Shown here in pieces: positions 17,236 through 24,945 of a DNA stretch of 64,000 nt. A program made the position numbers and the translations under genes. The DNA comes from GCA-2687025 sp964473525 (lineage in GTDB: Bacteria; Poribacteria; WGA-4E; GCA-2687025): the NCBI GenBank assembly GCA_964473525.1, contig CAYYPK010000007.1, positions 193,636 to 257,635 of the forward strand, read 5' to 3'. Position 1 is the first letter of the stretch. Every line of letters begins with the position of its first letter. The notes below the pieces were generated by a model. It did no database searches and was not told the origin of the DNA. It worked only from the letters and a program-made list of their open reading frames with translations.

Positions 17236-18308
17236 CGTGGCGGTGGGAGCCCGGCGACACGCGCCGCCTCGGCGACAGCCTCGGCAGCATCTCTCGCAAC
17301 CGCGTCGGCTCCTACGTACACCCGCAGCCGAGGCGCTACAAGAAATGGCCTGCCTCCGGCAAGCACGCCGAGTCCACCGTCGGCGTTGGCCGCCCTGACG
17401 GTCTCAATGAGCGACTTCGCACGGTCGACGTGCGCCATCATCGTGGCCGACACGCCCAGGACATTGGCGCTATGCTCACGTACGGCGCGGGCCACGCTCT
17501 CGTCCGGCATGCTTGCTCCATAGTAGTACGTGCGCCAGCCCGCCATTTCAAGAAAGTCGCATACCATCCGGACGCCGAGTTCGTGCAACTCCTCCTGAAC
17601 GCAGACACCGACGAACACGCGCTCATGAGTCGGCGAGCCCACGCCAAGGATGCGCGGGTATAGCTGCGCCATCGCCACCTGTGTCGCTGCCGTGCAGTAG
17701 TGCTCTTGTCCCACGCTGATCTGGTTCGTGTGCCACAGTTGGCCAATCTCATGCTGCGTGCGCTGGAAGACGTGCAGGTAGAGATCCCGGACGGCAACTC
17801 CGCCAGTGTCCACCGCATTGACGACAAGCCGTATCGCGCGCCGCTGATCGGCCGCAAGCAGCGCTGCCAAGTAGGCGTCTGCCAGTTCGGCTAGAGGACT
17901 TTGGCCATCGCTGGGCGGCCCCGCGTCGGGATACGCGTGAAGGCGGTCAATCGCCGCTGAGATGTACTCACGCGCCTGCTCCGCATAGACCCCGTCTATC
18001 TTGGCCACGACGGCATCGCGCATGATCTCGACGCCCTTGATGAGATCGCGGTCCAGCACGCCTCGTGAGGTGAGCAGCGTGCGGACCCAATCCATATACT
18101 CTGTGAACAGGGCGACTTCGCCTGCGGCAAGCGCGTCGACCAGACGCCGCAGGTGCTGTCCCATGTCGCGCTGCAGGTGTTCGATGCCGCGCTCGCCGTA
18201 GCGTTCCACCAGGCCAGGACATCGGTCCACGTACGTCCTGCGAATCTCTTCGGCGAGTGCTCCGAAGTCTAGGGCGAGGCGGTCTGGTACTTCGTCTGGG
18301 GCGCTCAT
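17232..18308 (-). CDS. Cobalamin-binding protein with CarH-like photosensor motif
   Basis: 358 residues from the ATG at 18308; an in-frame start at 18398 would add an unlikely leader. Residues 10-125 are helical and of unknown family. Residues 135-225 form a four-helix cap like B12_binding_2, with W192-x9-E202-H203, the Wx9EH motif that contacts adenosylcobalamin in CarH/LitR photoreceptors. Residues 230-350 form the B12 Rossmann domain with E240-L-H-E-L-G, an ExHxxG motif whose His can be the lower axial ligand. There is no DNA-binding MerR domain. The output is probably the co-transcribed histidine kinase. A corrinoid carrier role is the main alternative. Confidence 0.85.
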   Translation of the reverse strand: MSAPDEVPDRLALDFGALAEEIRRTYVDRCPGLVERYGERGIEHLQRDMGQHLRRLVDALAAGEVALFTEYMDWVRTLLTSRGVLDRDLIKGVEIMRDAVVAKIDGVYAEQAREYISAAIDRLHAYPDAGPPSDGQSPLAELADAYLAALLAADQRRAIRLVVNAVDTGGVAVRDLYLHVFQRTQHEIGQLWHTNQISVGQEHYCTAATQVAMAQLYPRILGVGSPTHERVFVGVCVQEELHELGVRMVCDFLEMAGWRTYYYGASMPDESVARAVREHSANVLGVSATMMAHVDRAKSLIETVRAANADGGLGVLAGGRPFLVAPRLRVYVGADAVARDAAEAVAEAARVAGLPPPR

Positions 18309-18485
18309 ACTTTCCCATCTAGTAGCGGCCGCAATAGCTCCGACCCACAGCGTGCCGACCCACAGGCGGGCGCGCCTCCGAGTGCTGGCCTCCGGCATAG
18401 ACGGGATACGGCTGGTAGGCGAACCCGCACGTCTGTCAGGAGATTCCCTGCATAGTAGCCCGAGCGGGCCCCGGGAAGCAACGCG

Positions 18486-18800
18486 CTACGACTCGGGCGC
18501 CGACCCAGCGCTGCGCGCGAGCTGGTCCGTCGCCCGGCGTGGGGACTCCAGCGCGGCAACCGAGGCCGTCGAAGATCTTCCTCCGTCCACGCCGCCTGGC
18601 GGCCGATCATGGAACGGAGTGTCTTCACAGTGAAAGTAGTCGAACCCGAGTGGAACGTGACGGTCACGCGACGGCCCGTCGGCGTGCACATACTGTGGGT
18701 GGCTTCCGGTCTGTCGACGCAACTCGAACCCATCGCGTCCAAGCGCCCGAACCAATTCACGGGCGGTGACGGATCGCAAGCGACTGTAGTCGATGGACAC
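18486..18800 (-). pseudogene. hicA: HicA-type mRNA interferase toxin, frameshifted
   Basis: The first 42 residues match HicA (LVRALGRDGFELRRQTGSHPQY, with the catalytic His in the TGSH context). Around 18670 the reading leaves the family. In the neighbouring frame the expected second half appears instead (RRVTVTFHSGSTTFTVKTLRSMIGRQA), running to about 18570. One base is therefore gained or lost relative to an intact gene. It follows hicB by three bases. Either the toxin is dead or this is a sequencing error. Confidence 0.75.
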
Positions 18801-18803
18801 GGG

Positions 18804-19037
18804 CTAGACGGTGACGGCGACGCGGGAGACCAGCACCTCGTGTGACGAGTCTGGCACGGGAACGCCGTCCTCAACGAGGCCTTCAATGACCATCTGGACG
18901 ACCTCTCGGATGTGGCGCAACGCCTCGTCACGCGTTTGCCCCCACGTGGCGGCGCCCATGCTCTCGAGTGCGGGGCAATAGGCGTGCCATCGGCCATCGT
19001 CGGGTTCCACGACGACATCGAAGTTGTAGGTGTTCAT
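18804..19037 (-). CDS. hicB: HicB-type antitoxin
   Basis: 77 residues: FDVVVEPDDGRWHAYCPALESMGAATWGQTRDEALRHIRE, a typical partial-RNaseH-fold HicB domain without an obvious C-terminal DNA-binding part. It neutralises HicA. It lies first in the pair, with a GGAG ribosome site and a good upstream promoter. The partner toxin is broken, so the pair may be a decaying module. Confidence 0.9.
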   Translation of the reverse strand: MNTYNFDVVVEPDDGRWHAYCPALESMGAATWGQTRDEALRHIREVVQMVIEGLVEDGVPVPDSSHEVLVSRVAVTV

Positions 19038-19057
19038 CGTGTCCTCTCCATGGCATC

Positions 19058-19086
19058 AGCATGGCGCGTGGTGGTGAGCGTGTCAA
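19058..19086 (-). promoter_or_regulatory. Candidate promoter of hicBA
   Basis: On the minus strand, a perfect TTGACA (19086-19081), a 17-base spacer and CATGCT (19063-19058) lie 20 bases before the hicB start. Confidence 0.45.
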
Positions 19087-19294
19087 CAGGATCGGTCACC
19101 TGGACCGTGCCATCCGGGGTCGTAGAGCCACTGACGCGTGACACACCGCGAACGCCAGCGGTGTCTCACTCCTCACGGGCGGACTTCTCCTGCGACCCGA
19201 GTACGCCATTCCGGTACGGCGGGGCCAGGCTGCGCAGGAGCATGTCGTAGGCCTACGACGCCTCTGCCTACGCGGTCTACTCGCTGACCCGTCG

Positions 19295-20575
19295 TCAACT
19301 CCGCTGCCAGGCAACGCTACCGGCCCTCTGCATCTCCGCTTGCAGCAACTGCCGCATCTCGCCGAAGGACGCCCCATTACCGTCGCGCAGATCGGCGCTC
19401 TCGGCGGGGTCGTTCCCCAGATGGTAGAGTTCCAGCGGCTCGAACGGCCGGTTGTGCAGCAGCTTCACGTCGCCCAGACGGACGGCGTGCTGATCCAGCC
19501 CGAGGAACTGCTGCCCGCCTTCCTTCCTGATCCAGTAGTAGACGCGCTCCGAGAAGTCCTGCGAAGCGCCGCGAAGCGTGGGTAGGATCGACTGCCCCTC
19601 AATCTCGTGCTCGACCGGCAGGCCGACGGCATCGCACAGCGTCGGGTAAAGGTCCATGAGCATGGCAGCGGTGTCGTTCGAGGCGCCGGCGTCCATCTCG
19701 CCCGGCCAGCGGACACACGCCGGGACGCGTATCCCTCCTTCGTACATCTGCCCCTTCTGCCCGCGCCATGGCCCGTTGTCCGCGCCGACGTTCATCTGCC
19801 CGCCGTTGTCCGACGTGTAGACGACGATCGTGTTCGACGCCTGACCCGTCTCGTCGAGGGCGTCCAGCACGCGACCGATGCCGTCGTCCATGTGCTCGAC
19901 GAGGGCAAGGTACTCGACGCGCGTATCGGACGCCTCCGGCTCGCGCTCGCGGATGCGGTCGATCCACTCCTGCGGCGGCTGGATGGGCGTGTGCGGCGCG
20001 TTGTAGGCGAGATACAGGAAGAACGGCTCGGACTCGTGCTGGCGAGAGCGGATGAACTCCGCCGACCAGTCCGAGAACAGGTCCGTCGCGTGGCCGCGCG
20101 GGTCGATCGTCTCATCGTTGCGACGCATGTAGTTTCGGTCGTGGCGCAGATGGGTGTAGTAGTCGTCCATCATGTCGCCGAGGAAGCCGTGGAAGTGGTC
20201 GAAGCCACGCCTGCAGGGGTGGTTCTCCGGCTCCAAGCCTAGATGCCACTTGCCGATAAGCGCTGTGTGATACTCCTGCCGCTTGAGTATCTGCGGCAGT
20301 GTGACGGCGTCCTGCGCGAAGTACCCCCAGTTGTTCTCCGCGTGCGTGCGGATGACTCCTGGGACGCCAACGCGATCCGGGTATCTGCCGGTCATCAGCG
20401 CCGCGCGGCTCGGCGAACACACCGACGAGTTCGCGTAGAACTGCGAGAAGCGCATGCCGTCGGCGGCTATGCGGTCGATGTGCGGCGTCTGAATGTCCGG
20501 CGTGCCGTGCATGGACACGTCGCCGTAGCCGTGGTCGTCCGCGAGGATCAGGACTATGTTGGGCAAGCGGGGCAT
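19295..20575 (-). CDS. Type I sulfatase (arylsulfatase family), CSPSR
   Basis: 426 residues from the ATG at 20575; a start at 20623 would extend into the direct repeat. The alkaline phosphatase-like fold shows LADDHGYGD (calcium ligands), SVCSPSRAALMTG with Cys53 as the formylglycine precursor, GKWHLG and YTSDNGG. The absence of a signal peptide suggests a cytoplasmic enzyme, or export by another route. It needs a formylglycine-generating enzyme, not present in this window. It is the last gene of a minus-strand sulfatase/glycosidase block, so its substrate is probably a sulfated glycan fragment. Confidence 0.94.
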   Translation of the reverse strand: MPRLPNIVLILADDHGYGDVSMHGTPDIQTPHIDRIAADGMRFSQFYANSSVCSPSRAALMTGRYPDRVGVPGVIRTHAENNWGYFAQDAVTLPQILKRQEYHTALIGKWHLGLEPENHPCRRGFDHFHGFLGDMMDDYYTHLRHDRNYMRRNDETIDPRGHATDLFSDWSAEFIRSRQHESEPFFLYLAYNAPHTPIQPPQEWIDRIREREPEASDTRVEYLALVEHMDDGIGRVLDALDETGQASNTIVVYTSDNGGQMNVGADNGPWRGQKGQMYEGGIRVPACVRWPGEMDAGASNDTAAMLMDLYPTLCDAVGLPVEHEIEGQSILPTLRGASQDFSERVYYWIRKEGGQQFLGLDQHAVRLGDVKLLHNRPFEPLELYHLGNDPAESADLRDGNGASFGEMRQLLQAEMQRAGSVAWQRS

Positions 20576-20592
20576 CAAGCTGTCCCTATCTA

Positions 20593-20622
20593 CGGTTGGC
20601 GTTCCATCCGGTTGGCGTTCCA
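20593..20622 (-). repeat. Tandem direct repeat upstream of sulfatase
   Basis: Two exact copies of a 14-base unit (TGGAACGCCAACCG on the minus strand) are separated by two bases. They start 17 bases before the sulfatase start at 20575. A 16-base period places both copies on nearly the same or an offset helical face. It could be an operator for a dimeric or response-regulator-type protein, or a simple local duplication. Confidence 0.5.
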
Positions 20623-20697
20623 AAGAGCGGTAACGTACATCAAGTAGGCATCCGCAGCCAGGCGACCTTGACCGGCAGAGACCGCGGGCGAGGAAGC

Positions 20698-22107
20698 TCA
20701 GCCGATGGGGTCACCATCGAGAGCGTCGGACCCAGGCCAAGGCGTCCCGAGATCGTTCGCGCGCATCTTGCTCGTCGCCGGCTGCCAGAGGCCGCAGTCG
20801 CCGGAGTCGACGCGATACTCCCAGCTATCGCCGGTCTGCGCGATGCGCTCGGCCAGCATGTCGGCAAACTCAGCGACGATGTCAGCGCAGGCGGGGTCGT
20901 CAACCAGGTTGCACTCCTCCCACGGGTCGTTCTGCATGTCGTAGAGGAGCCACGGGCCGTCCTGCGTCGCAGCGTACATATAACGCGCGCTGCGCAGCGC
21001 GCGCCAGCCGGGCCACGGGACGTAAGCGTAGGGCATCGTGCAGTACGCGTACTCGTCGCGCTCGGACTCGTCGCCCGTGAACAAGGCGTGGGCAGCGCTT
21101 CGCCCGTCCAGCCCTGACGGCGCCGTCAGACCGGCAAGTTCCACGAGCGTGGGAAACAGGTCGGGCGTGCCGATGGGCCGGTCCAGCGTTCTGCCAGCGG
21201 CAATGTGACCCGGATAGCGAACGAGGAACGGCACGCGCAACGAGGCGTCGTACGGCCACCGCTTGTTGCCCTTGTAGCCGTGCGCGCCCAACATCTCTCC
21301 GTGGTCCGACGTGTAGACGCACACCGTGTCGTCCGTGGCGCCCATGGCGTCTATCTCGTCCATGAGTCGCCCGAACGCTTCGTCGAGGCTCTGCACGAGC
21401 CCGTAGTAGTTGGGAAGCTGTTTCGCAGCGTATTCGGCGGCCCGACCCGGAGGCACGTTCGGCGGGATGGGAGCCCCAGCGTACGGCTCCGCGTATCCAG
21501 CCGGAGGATCAAACGGCGTGTGCGGCGGACCCCACGACAAGAACAGGCACCATGGCGTGTTGCGCTCCTGGCATTCACGGATGAACTCCAACGCCTGGTC
21601 CACCTGCGTCTCGGGTTGGTACGCGTTGATGTGGATCGGCGTCGGATCGTCGCGGTAGTACGTCCACTCGTAGTATTGGTGGCTCCCGTTGAACGCGGCC
21701 CAGTAGTCGTCGAAGCCGCGCCGCGCGTCGTGGGGCACAAACCCCGCCGCCGGGTCGTCCGAGCGGTTGGCTGTTGGGTCGCCCTCCGGGAAGTGCAGAT
21801 GCCACTTGCCGACATACCCCGTGGCGTAGCCGTTCTCCTTAAATACCTCGGCGACGCACGGCCCCGGCGGGACGAACGGCACGTAGTTCGTCGGGTACGC
21901 GCAGCGATGTGTGTACATCCCCGTCATGAGGCTGGCGCGGTACGGGCCACAGACCGGCGTGTTCGAAACAGCAACCTTCGCCCGCGCGCCTTCCGCCGCG
22001 AATGCGTCGAACCGCGGCGTGCGGACATCGGCGTTTCCGTAGCAGCCGAGGTCCGTCGCGCGGTGCTGGTCCGAGAACACGAACAGGACGTTGGGGCGAT
22101 CCGCCAC
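20698..22107 (-). CDS. Type I sulfatase, CGPYR variant
   Basis: 469 residues from a GTG start. It has FSDQHRATDLGCYGN at the N-terminus (the DQ pattern of some S1 subfamilies), PVCGPYRASLMTG with Cys53 in a CxPxR formylglycine motif, GKWHLHFPEG and YTSDHGEMLGAHG. No signal peptide is seen. It starts four bases after the stop of the upstream dehydrogenase gene, so the two are almost certainly translated together. The DQ-type N-terminus suggests a subfamily acting on small or aliphatic sulfate esters or glycans, but the substrate cannot be read from the sequence. Confidence 0.93.
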   Translation of the reverse strand: MADRPNVLFVFSDQHRATDLGCYGNADVRTPRFDAFAAEGARAKVAVSNTPVCGPYRASLMTGMYTHRCAYPTNYVPFVPPGPCVAEVFKENGYATGYVGKWHLHFPEGDPTANRSDDPAAGFVPHDARRGFDDYWAAFNGSHQYYEWTYYRDDPTPIHINAYQPETQVDQALEFIRECQERNTPWCLFLSWGPPHTPFDPPAGYAEPYAGAPIPPNVPPGRAAEYAAKQLPNYYGLVQSLDEAFGRLMDEIDAMGATDDTVCVYTSDHGEMLGAHGYKGNKRWPYDASLRVPFLVRYPGHIAAGRTLDRPIGTPDLFPTLVELAGLTAPSGLDGRSAAHALFTGDESERDEYAYCTMPYAYVPWPGWRALRSARYMYAATQDGPWLLYDMQNDPWEECNLVDDPACADIVAEFADMLAERIAQTGDSWEYRVDSGDCGLWQPATSKMRANDLGTPWPGSDALDGDPIG

Positions 22108-22111
22108 TACG

Positions 22112-23125
22112 TTACCCCCACTGCGTGAGGTCTAGAAGCACGCCCAGGTGGCTATCCTTGCGGCTGAGCAGGCCGTTGTACGCCTTCGCCGCGTCGGTCG
22201 CCGGGAACGTGTGCGTGATAAGCGGTGCGACGTCGATCTTGCCGTCCGAGATAAACGAAAGCATGAGCACCGTGGGGTCTGGGTCGCCAAACTCGACGGA
22301 GTTCGCGACGTGCCGCCCGTGCGCCCCGATGATGGACACGCCCGGGACGTGGACATCGAAGTACGGGTCTATCTCCGTTTTCCCGCGCGGGCTCCCGAGC
22401 AGAACCACCTGCCCACGTTCGCGAGCCGCTTTCATCGCCTGCGGGATCACCGACGGGTCGCCCGTCGCCTCGACGACCACATGACAGCCAGCGTCGTCGG
22501 TCAGGTGGTCCAGCATGTGACTCGTGTCGGCGACATGCGCGGGGTTGATCTGACTGTCTATGCCACACGCGGCCGAGATGTCGAGACGCTGCTGCATGAC
22601 GTCGATGCCGATGACGCGACGCGCGCCCGAGAGCCCGAACAGTTGCGCCGCCAGGTTCCCCACAAGGCCCTGCCCGAACACGCCGACGGTGATGCCCAGT
22701 CTGGGGTTCGTCAGCCGGACGGACGTAAGCGCGATCTGCGCCAGAGCCGTGAAAGGAACGTGCGCCAGCGTCATACGAGGCGCCTTGTAAATGGGGCGGT
22801 TGGCGCGCAGCACCGTGTGCGACGCGTGTCCGCTCCGCGTGAAGACGATGTCGCCCGCCGCGACTTCCTTCACGTCGGCGCCGACCTTCACGGCGCGGCC
22901 CGCCGCCGCGTACCCAGGCCGGAACGGGAAACTCGCGTACGTGAACTCCTCGAGCGGAAACCCGATGTGCGTCTCCGTGAACATCGCCAGCTCTGTCCCG
23001 GGACTGATGAGACCACACAGGTTCTGGACAATGACCTCGTCCGCCTTGGGGTCGTCAGGGATGTCGAACTCCTCGATCTCGACCTTCATCTTCGAGGGGA
23101 ACACCAGTCTTCGCGCCGTTGCCAT
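22112..23125 (-). CDS. Zinc-type medium-chain dehydrogenase
   Basis: 337 residues. The N-terminal GroES-like domain has NLCGLISPGTELAMF and PGYAAAGRAVKVG. The Rossmann domain has GVFGQGLVGNLAAQLFG followed by VIGIDVMQQRL. It is a member of the MDR superfamily (sorbitol or threonine dehydrogenase-like). The usual catalytic GHE motif is not obvious, so the zinc site may be altered. It lies between two sulfatases and next to the fucosidase, so oxidation of a released sugar is the most likely role. Confidence 0.85.
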   Translation of the reverse strand: MATARRLVFPSKMKVEIEEFDIPDDPKADEVIVQNLCGLISPGTELAMFTETHIGFPLEEFTYASFPFRPGYAAAGRAVKVGADVKEVAAGDIVFTRSGHASHTVLRANRPIYKAPRMTLAHVPFTALAQIALTSVRLTNPRLGITVGVFGQGLVGNLAAQLFGLSGARRVIGIDVMQQRLDISAACGIDSQINPAHVADTSHMLDHLTDDAGCHVVVEATGDPSVIPQAMKAARERGQVVLLGSPRGKTEIDPYFDVHVPGVSIIGAHGRHVANSVEFGDPDPTVLMLSFISDGKIDVAPLITHTFPATDAAKAYNGLLSRKDSHLGVLLDLTQWG

Positions 23126-23216
23126 GCGCTAGCTCCTTCCGACCGATCGGTTACTTTCCCGTCGTGTCCGTCACGAACAGCGCCCCGCTATGCAGGATCG
23201 GTTGGTGTCCGTCTCA

Positions 23217-23251
23217 ACCCCATCCTGACCTTCCCTGCTAGGGAAGAGACT
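23217..23251 (-). repeat. Dispersed intergenic hairpin element, copy 3
   Basis: On the minus strand: CTTCCC / GGGAAG stem, then GTCAGGATGGGGTT. It lies between the upstream sulfatase stop and the dehydrogenase start, ending 92 bases before the latter. It is oriented with minus-strand transcription, as the other copies are with theirs. Confidence 0.7.
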
Positions 23252-23293
23252 TGCGGGCGCCGCAACCTATGGCGCCGATGACGCGGACGAACG

Positions 23294-24913
23294 CTAGGCG
23301 TCGTCAAGCAGACGCTGCGCGGTCGTGCCTTCCAGCGACCCTCCCGACTCCTTGTACGACTTCAGGTCCAGGTCGGTAAGTTCGTAGGTCCACTCGTGCT
23401 GCATCGCGTTGAGGACCGACGCGCCTGGACTCTCCATCAGCGCCAACTCGTCCGGCGGCAGGTTGTCGACCCACCTCGGGAACTGCGAATTGGGCTTGGG
23501 CGACCACCGCCTCGTGGGGTCGACCGACCGCAGCTCGCCGTCGTCGCCGAGGGACGTGGCGAAGCCGTTCCGCGCCTCCCACGCGGTGAGGTCAGCGCGC
23601 AGCTCGCCGGCTACGCGTTGCGACTCGGCGTCTCCACCGCCCAACAGCAGGTTCGTCATCTCACGCGGATCGGCGTCGAGGTTGAAGAGTTCCTCGCAGC
23701 CGCCCTGGATGTAGTAGTTGTATTTCCACGTCCCGCGCACCATCGACAGCCACCGGTTGGCCCCGCCTCCGTGCTCGATGACGTACTCGTCACGGCGTTC
23801 GGCAGGGCCGCCGCTGGGGCGACCAAGCAGGCTTTCTCCAGGCAGGTCGGGCGCGCCGGGATAGTCGATCCCGGCCGCGTCCAGGAACGTCGGCATCATG
23901 TCGATCTGGCTGACGCGGTCATCCGGCGTCGATCCCGCCTCGATGCTGCCAGGCAGGCGCATGAGGAACGGCACGCGCGTGGACGCCTCGTACGGCTTGC
24001 TCTTCTGGAACAGACCGTGGTCGCCCATCATCTCCCCGTGGTCGGAGGCGAAGATCACGAGCGTGTTGTCGGCGATGCCCAGCGCGTCCAACGCTCGCAG
24101 TATCCGCCCGACGCCCTTGTCGATGAGGCTGATGGAGCCGTAGTAGAGCGCCCGGATGCGCTTGAGGTGCTCCTCGGACGCGAACTCGACGTCGGCGGTC
24201 GCCTTGTTGTCGCGGAGCGAAGGCGCCAGCGTCTCGCGATCCTGATCCCACGCGTACGGGGCGTCCACCTCGTCGACAGGGTACATGGACGCGAACGGTT
24301 CGGGCGCGTTCCAAGGCAGGTGCGGCGCAATCCACGACGACCAACAGAAGAACGGGCGGTCGTGGTTCTCGCGGAGGAAGTCCACCGTCCGATCGGCGAC
24401 CCACGTGCTACCGTGATGCTCCTCCGGTATCACGGACACCTGCGGATGGTGGTACAGCAGGTTCCGGACGCCGTGCACCTGGCGAACGTGACCGTACCCA
24501 TTCGCCTTGAGGTACATGAGGTACTCGTCCTCCTCGCGATGCGAGGGGATCTCCTCCATCAGTTCCATCGTCTGGAAGCCGTAGTGGCGTCGTGGCGGGA
24601 CCCAGTGCATCTTGCCGATGGCGCGCGTCAGGTAGCCAGCCGACCCCAGCAACTGGGGAATCGTGTAGAGGTTCGGCTCTGGAGCGGGAGTGTTGTTGGC
24701 GAACCTACCGTGGGTCGCGCACCGATGCCCCGTCAGCAGCGAATGGCGCGCCGCGATACACACCGGCACGGACGTGACCGCGCGCGTGAAGTTCGCCCCC
24801 TCGGCGGCGAGTCGGTCCAGCGCGGGCGTACGGATGACCGAGTTTCCAGCGCACGCCATAGCGTCGTAGCGCATCTGGTCGACGTACAGAAGCAGGATGT
24901 TCGTCTGAGCCAT
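23294..24913 (-). CDS. Type I sulfatase, CIAAR variant
   Basis: 539 residues from the ATG at 24913. It has LLYVDQMRYDAMACAGN, SVPVCIAARHSLLTG with Cys52, GKMHWVPPRRHYGF and FASDHGEMMGDHG. The formylglycine motif is CxAxR rather than CxPxR, a less usual variant also accepted by some maturation systems. GKMHW replaces GKWH. It has no signal peptide. It directly follows the GH95-type glycosidase gene (32-base gap), consistent with desulfation of the same glycan. Confidence 0.92.
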   Translation of the reverse strand: MAQTNILLLYVDQMRYDAMACAGNSVIRTPALDRLAAEGANFTRAVTSVPVCIAARHSLLTGHRCATHGRFANNTPAPEPNLYTIPQLLGSAGYLTRAIGKMHWVPPRRHYGFQTMELMEEIPSHREEDEYLMYLKANGYGHVRQVHGVRNLLYHHPQVSVIPEEHHGSTWVADRTVDFLRENHDRPFFCWSSWIAPHLPWNAPEPFASMYPVDEVDAPYAWDQDRETLAPSLRDNKATADVEFASEEHLKRIRALYYGSISLIDKGVGRILRALDALGIADNTLVIFASDHGEMMGDHGLFQKSKPYEASTRVPFLMRLPGSIEAGSTPDDRVSQIDMMPTFLDAAGIDYPGAPDLPGESLLGRPSGGPAERRDEYVIEHGGGANRWLSMVRGTWKYNYYIQGGCEELFNLDADPREMTNLLLGGGDAESQRVAGELRADLTAWEARNGFATSLGDDGELRSVDPTRRWSPKPNSQFPRWVDNLPPDELALMESPGASVLNAMQHEWTYELTDLDLKSYKESGGSLEGTTAQRLLDDA

Positions 24914-24945
24914 ACGTTCCCCTGTTCCCCACTGCCGACCGCGCG

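Noticed and set aside
21205..22128. 307-residue plus-strand reading frame over the CGPYR sulfatase
   Set aside because: It is a shadow of the sulfatase on the other strand with no signature of its own.
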